5,763 bases of DNA from Alkalinema sp. CAN_BIN05. Its GTDB lineage: Bacteria > Cyanobacteriota > Cyanobacteriia > Leptolyngbyales > Leptolyngbyaceae. Below are positions 5,716 through 5,763 of this stretch, one piece after another. How positions within the stretch are numbered: position 1 is the stretch's first letter; the number at the start of each line of letters is the position of its first letter. The DNA lies in NCBI GenBank assembly GCA_026786325.1, contig JAJAYH010000409.1:1-5763 (forward strand). The letters are read 5' to 3'. The notes under the pieces were generated by a model. It worked only from the letters and a program-made list of their open reading frames with translations. It did no database searches and was not told where the DNA came from. The translations under genes and the position numbers were made by a program.

Positions 5716-5763
5716 CCCATATTACGCCAACACCGTTTCAATCACCACCGCCGCCGACACCCG
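5716..5763 (-). pseudogene. Upstream in-frame continuation of the GNAT gene, across a premature TAA
   Basis: Reading the minus strand in the same frame from the window edge gives RVSAAVVIETVLA, then TAA (5724-5722), then YGLGWEPEGADADV. In related acetyltransferases helix 1 ends in a segment like VLAEYGL before the PEGADAD-type loop. The peptide therefore runs on naturally, with the stop standing where Glu is common. The likely change is GAA to TAA. This indicates that the coding frame extends leftward on the minus strand beyond the window, and that the gene is interrupted by one nonsense codon or one sequence error. The comparison rests on remembered family consensus, not on an alignment. 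Confidence 0.55.

Overview
The window looks like a chromosomal segment of a cyanobacterium. CGATCG, the core of the cyanobacterial HIP1 octamer, recurs throughout, with one complete GCGATCGC at 2623-2630. The carbamoyl-phosphate synthase reads like cyanobacterial homologues, and the long intergenic region holds a palindrome of the kind scattered through filamentous cyanobacterial genomes. A Leptolyngbya-like lineage would fit, but the genus cannot be fixed from this sequence.

Layout, left to right. Positions 2-247 (+) are the last 81 codons of a RodZ-like protein (C-terminal DUF4115-type beta domain). After a 65-nt gap with a possible -10 element comes carB (+, 313-3546), the large subunit of carbamoyl-phosphate synthase. 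It is complete from first to last residue except for one in-frame TAA at codon 236, where homologues have Glu. The next 424 nt hold no convincing gene but contain a 13-bp tandem repeat, a consensus TATAAT, a 54-nt hairpin repeat and a small operator-like palindrome. Positions 3971-5188 (+) encode a 405-residue probable exported protein with a thioredoxin-like core. It converges on a GNAT acetyltransferase gene (-, 5326 to the right edge). A near-perfect hairpin lies midway between the two stop codons. The acetyltransferase frame also continues upstream past a TAA, again at a position where the family commonly has Glu, and then runs off the window.

The genes do not form one pathway. CarB makes carbamoyl phosphate for arginine and pyrimidine synthesis, the RodZ-like protein is a cell-shape/cytoskeletal type, and the last two are accessory proteins of unknown substrate.

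The most notable observation is that two unrelated genes on opposite strands each carry a probable GAA-to-TAA change inside an otherwise well-preserved frame. Consensus sequence errors or recent nonsense mutations are the simplest explanations. Recoding is a remote alternative, because TAA also serves as an ordinary terminator here. I did not find a convincing new multi-gene system.
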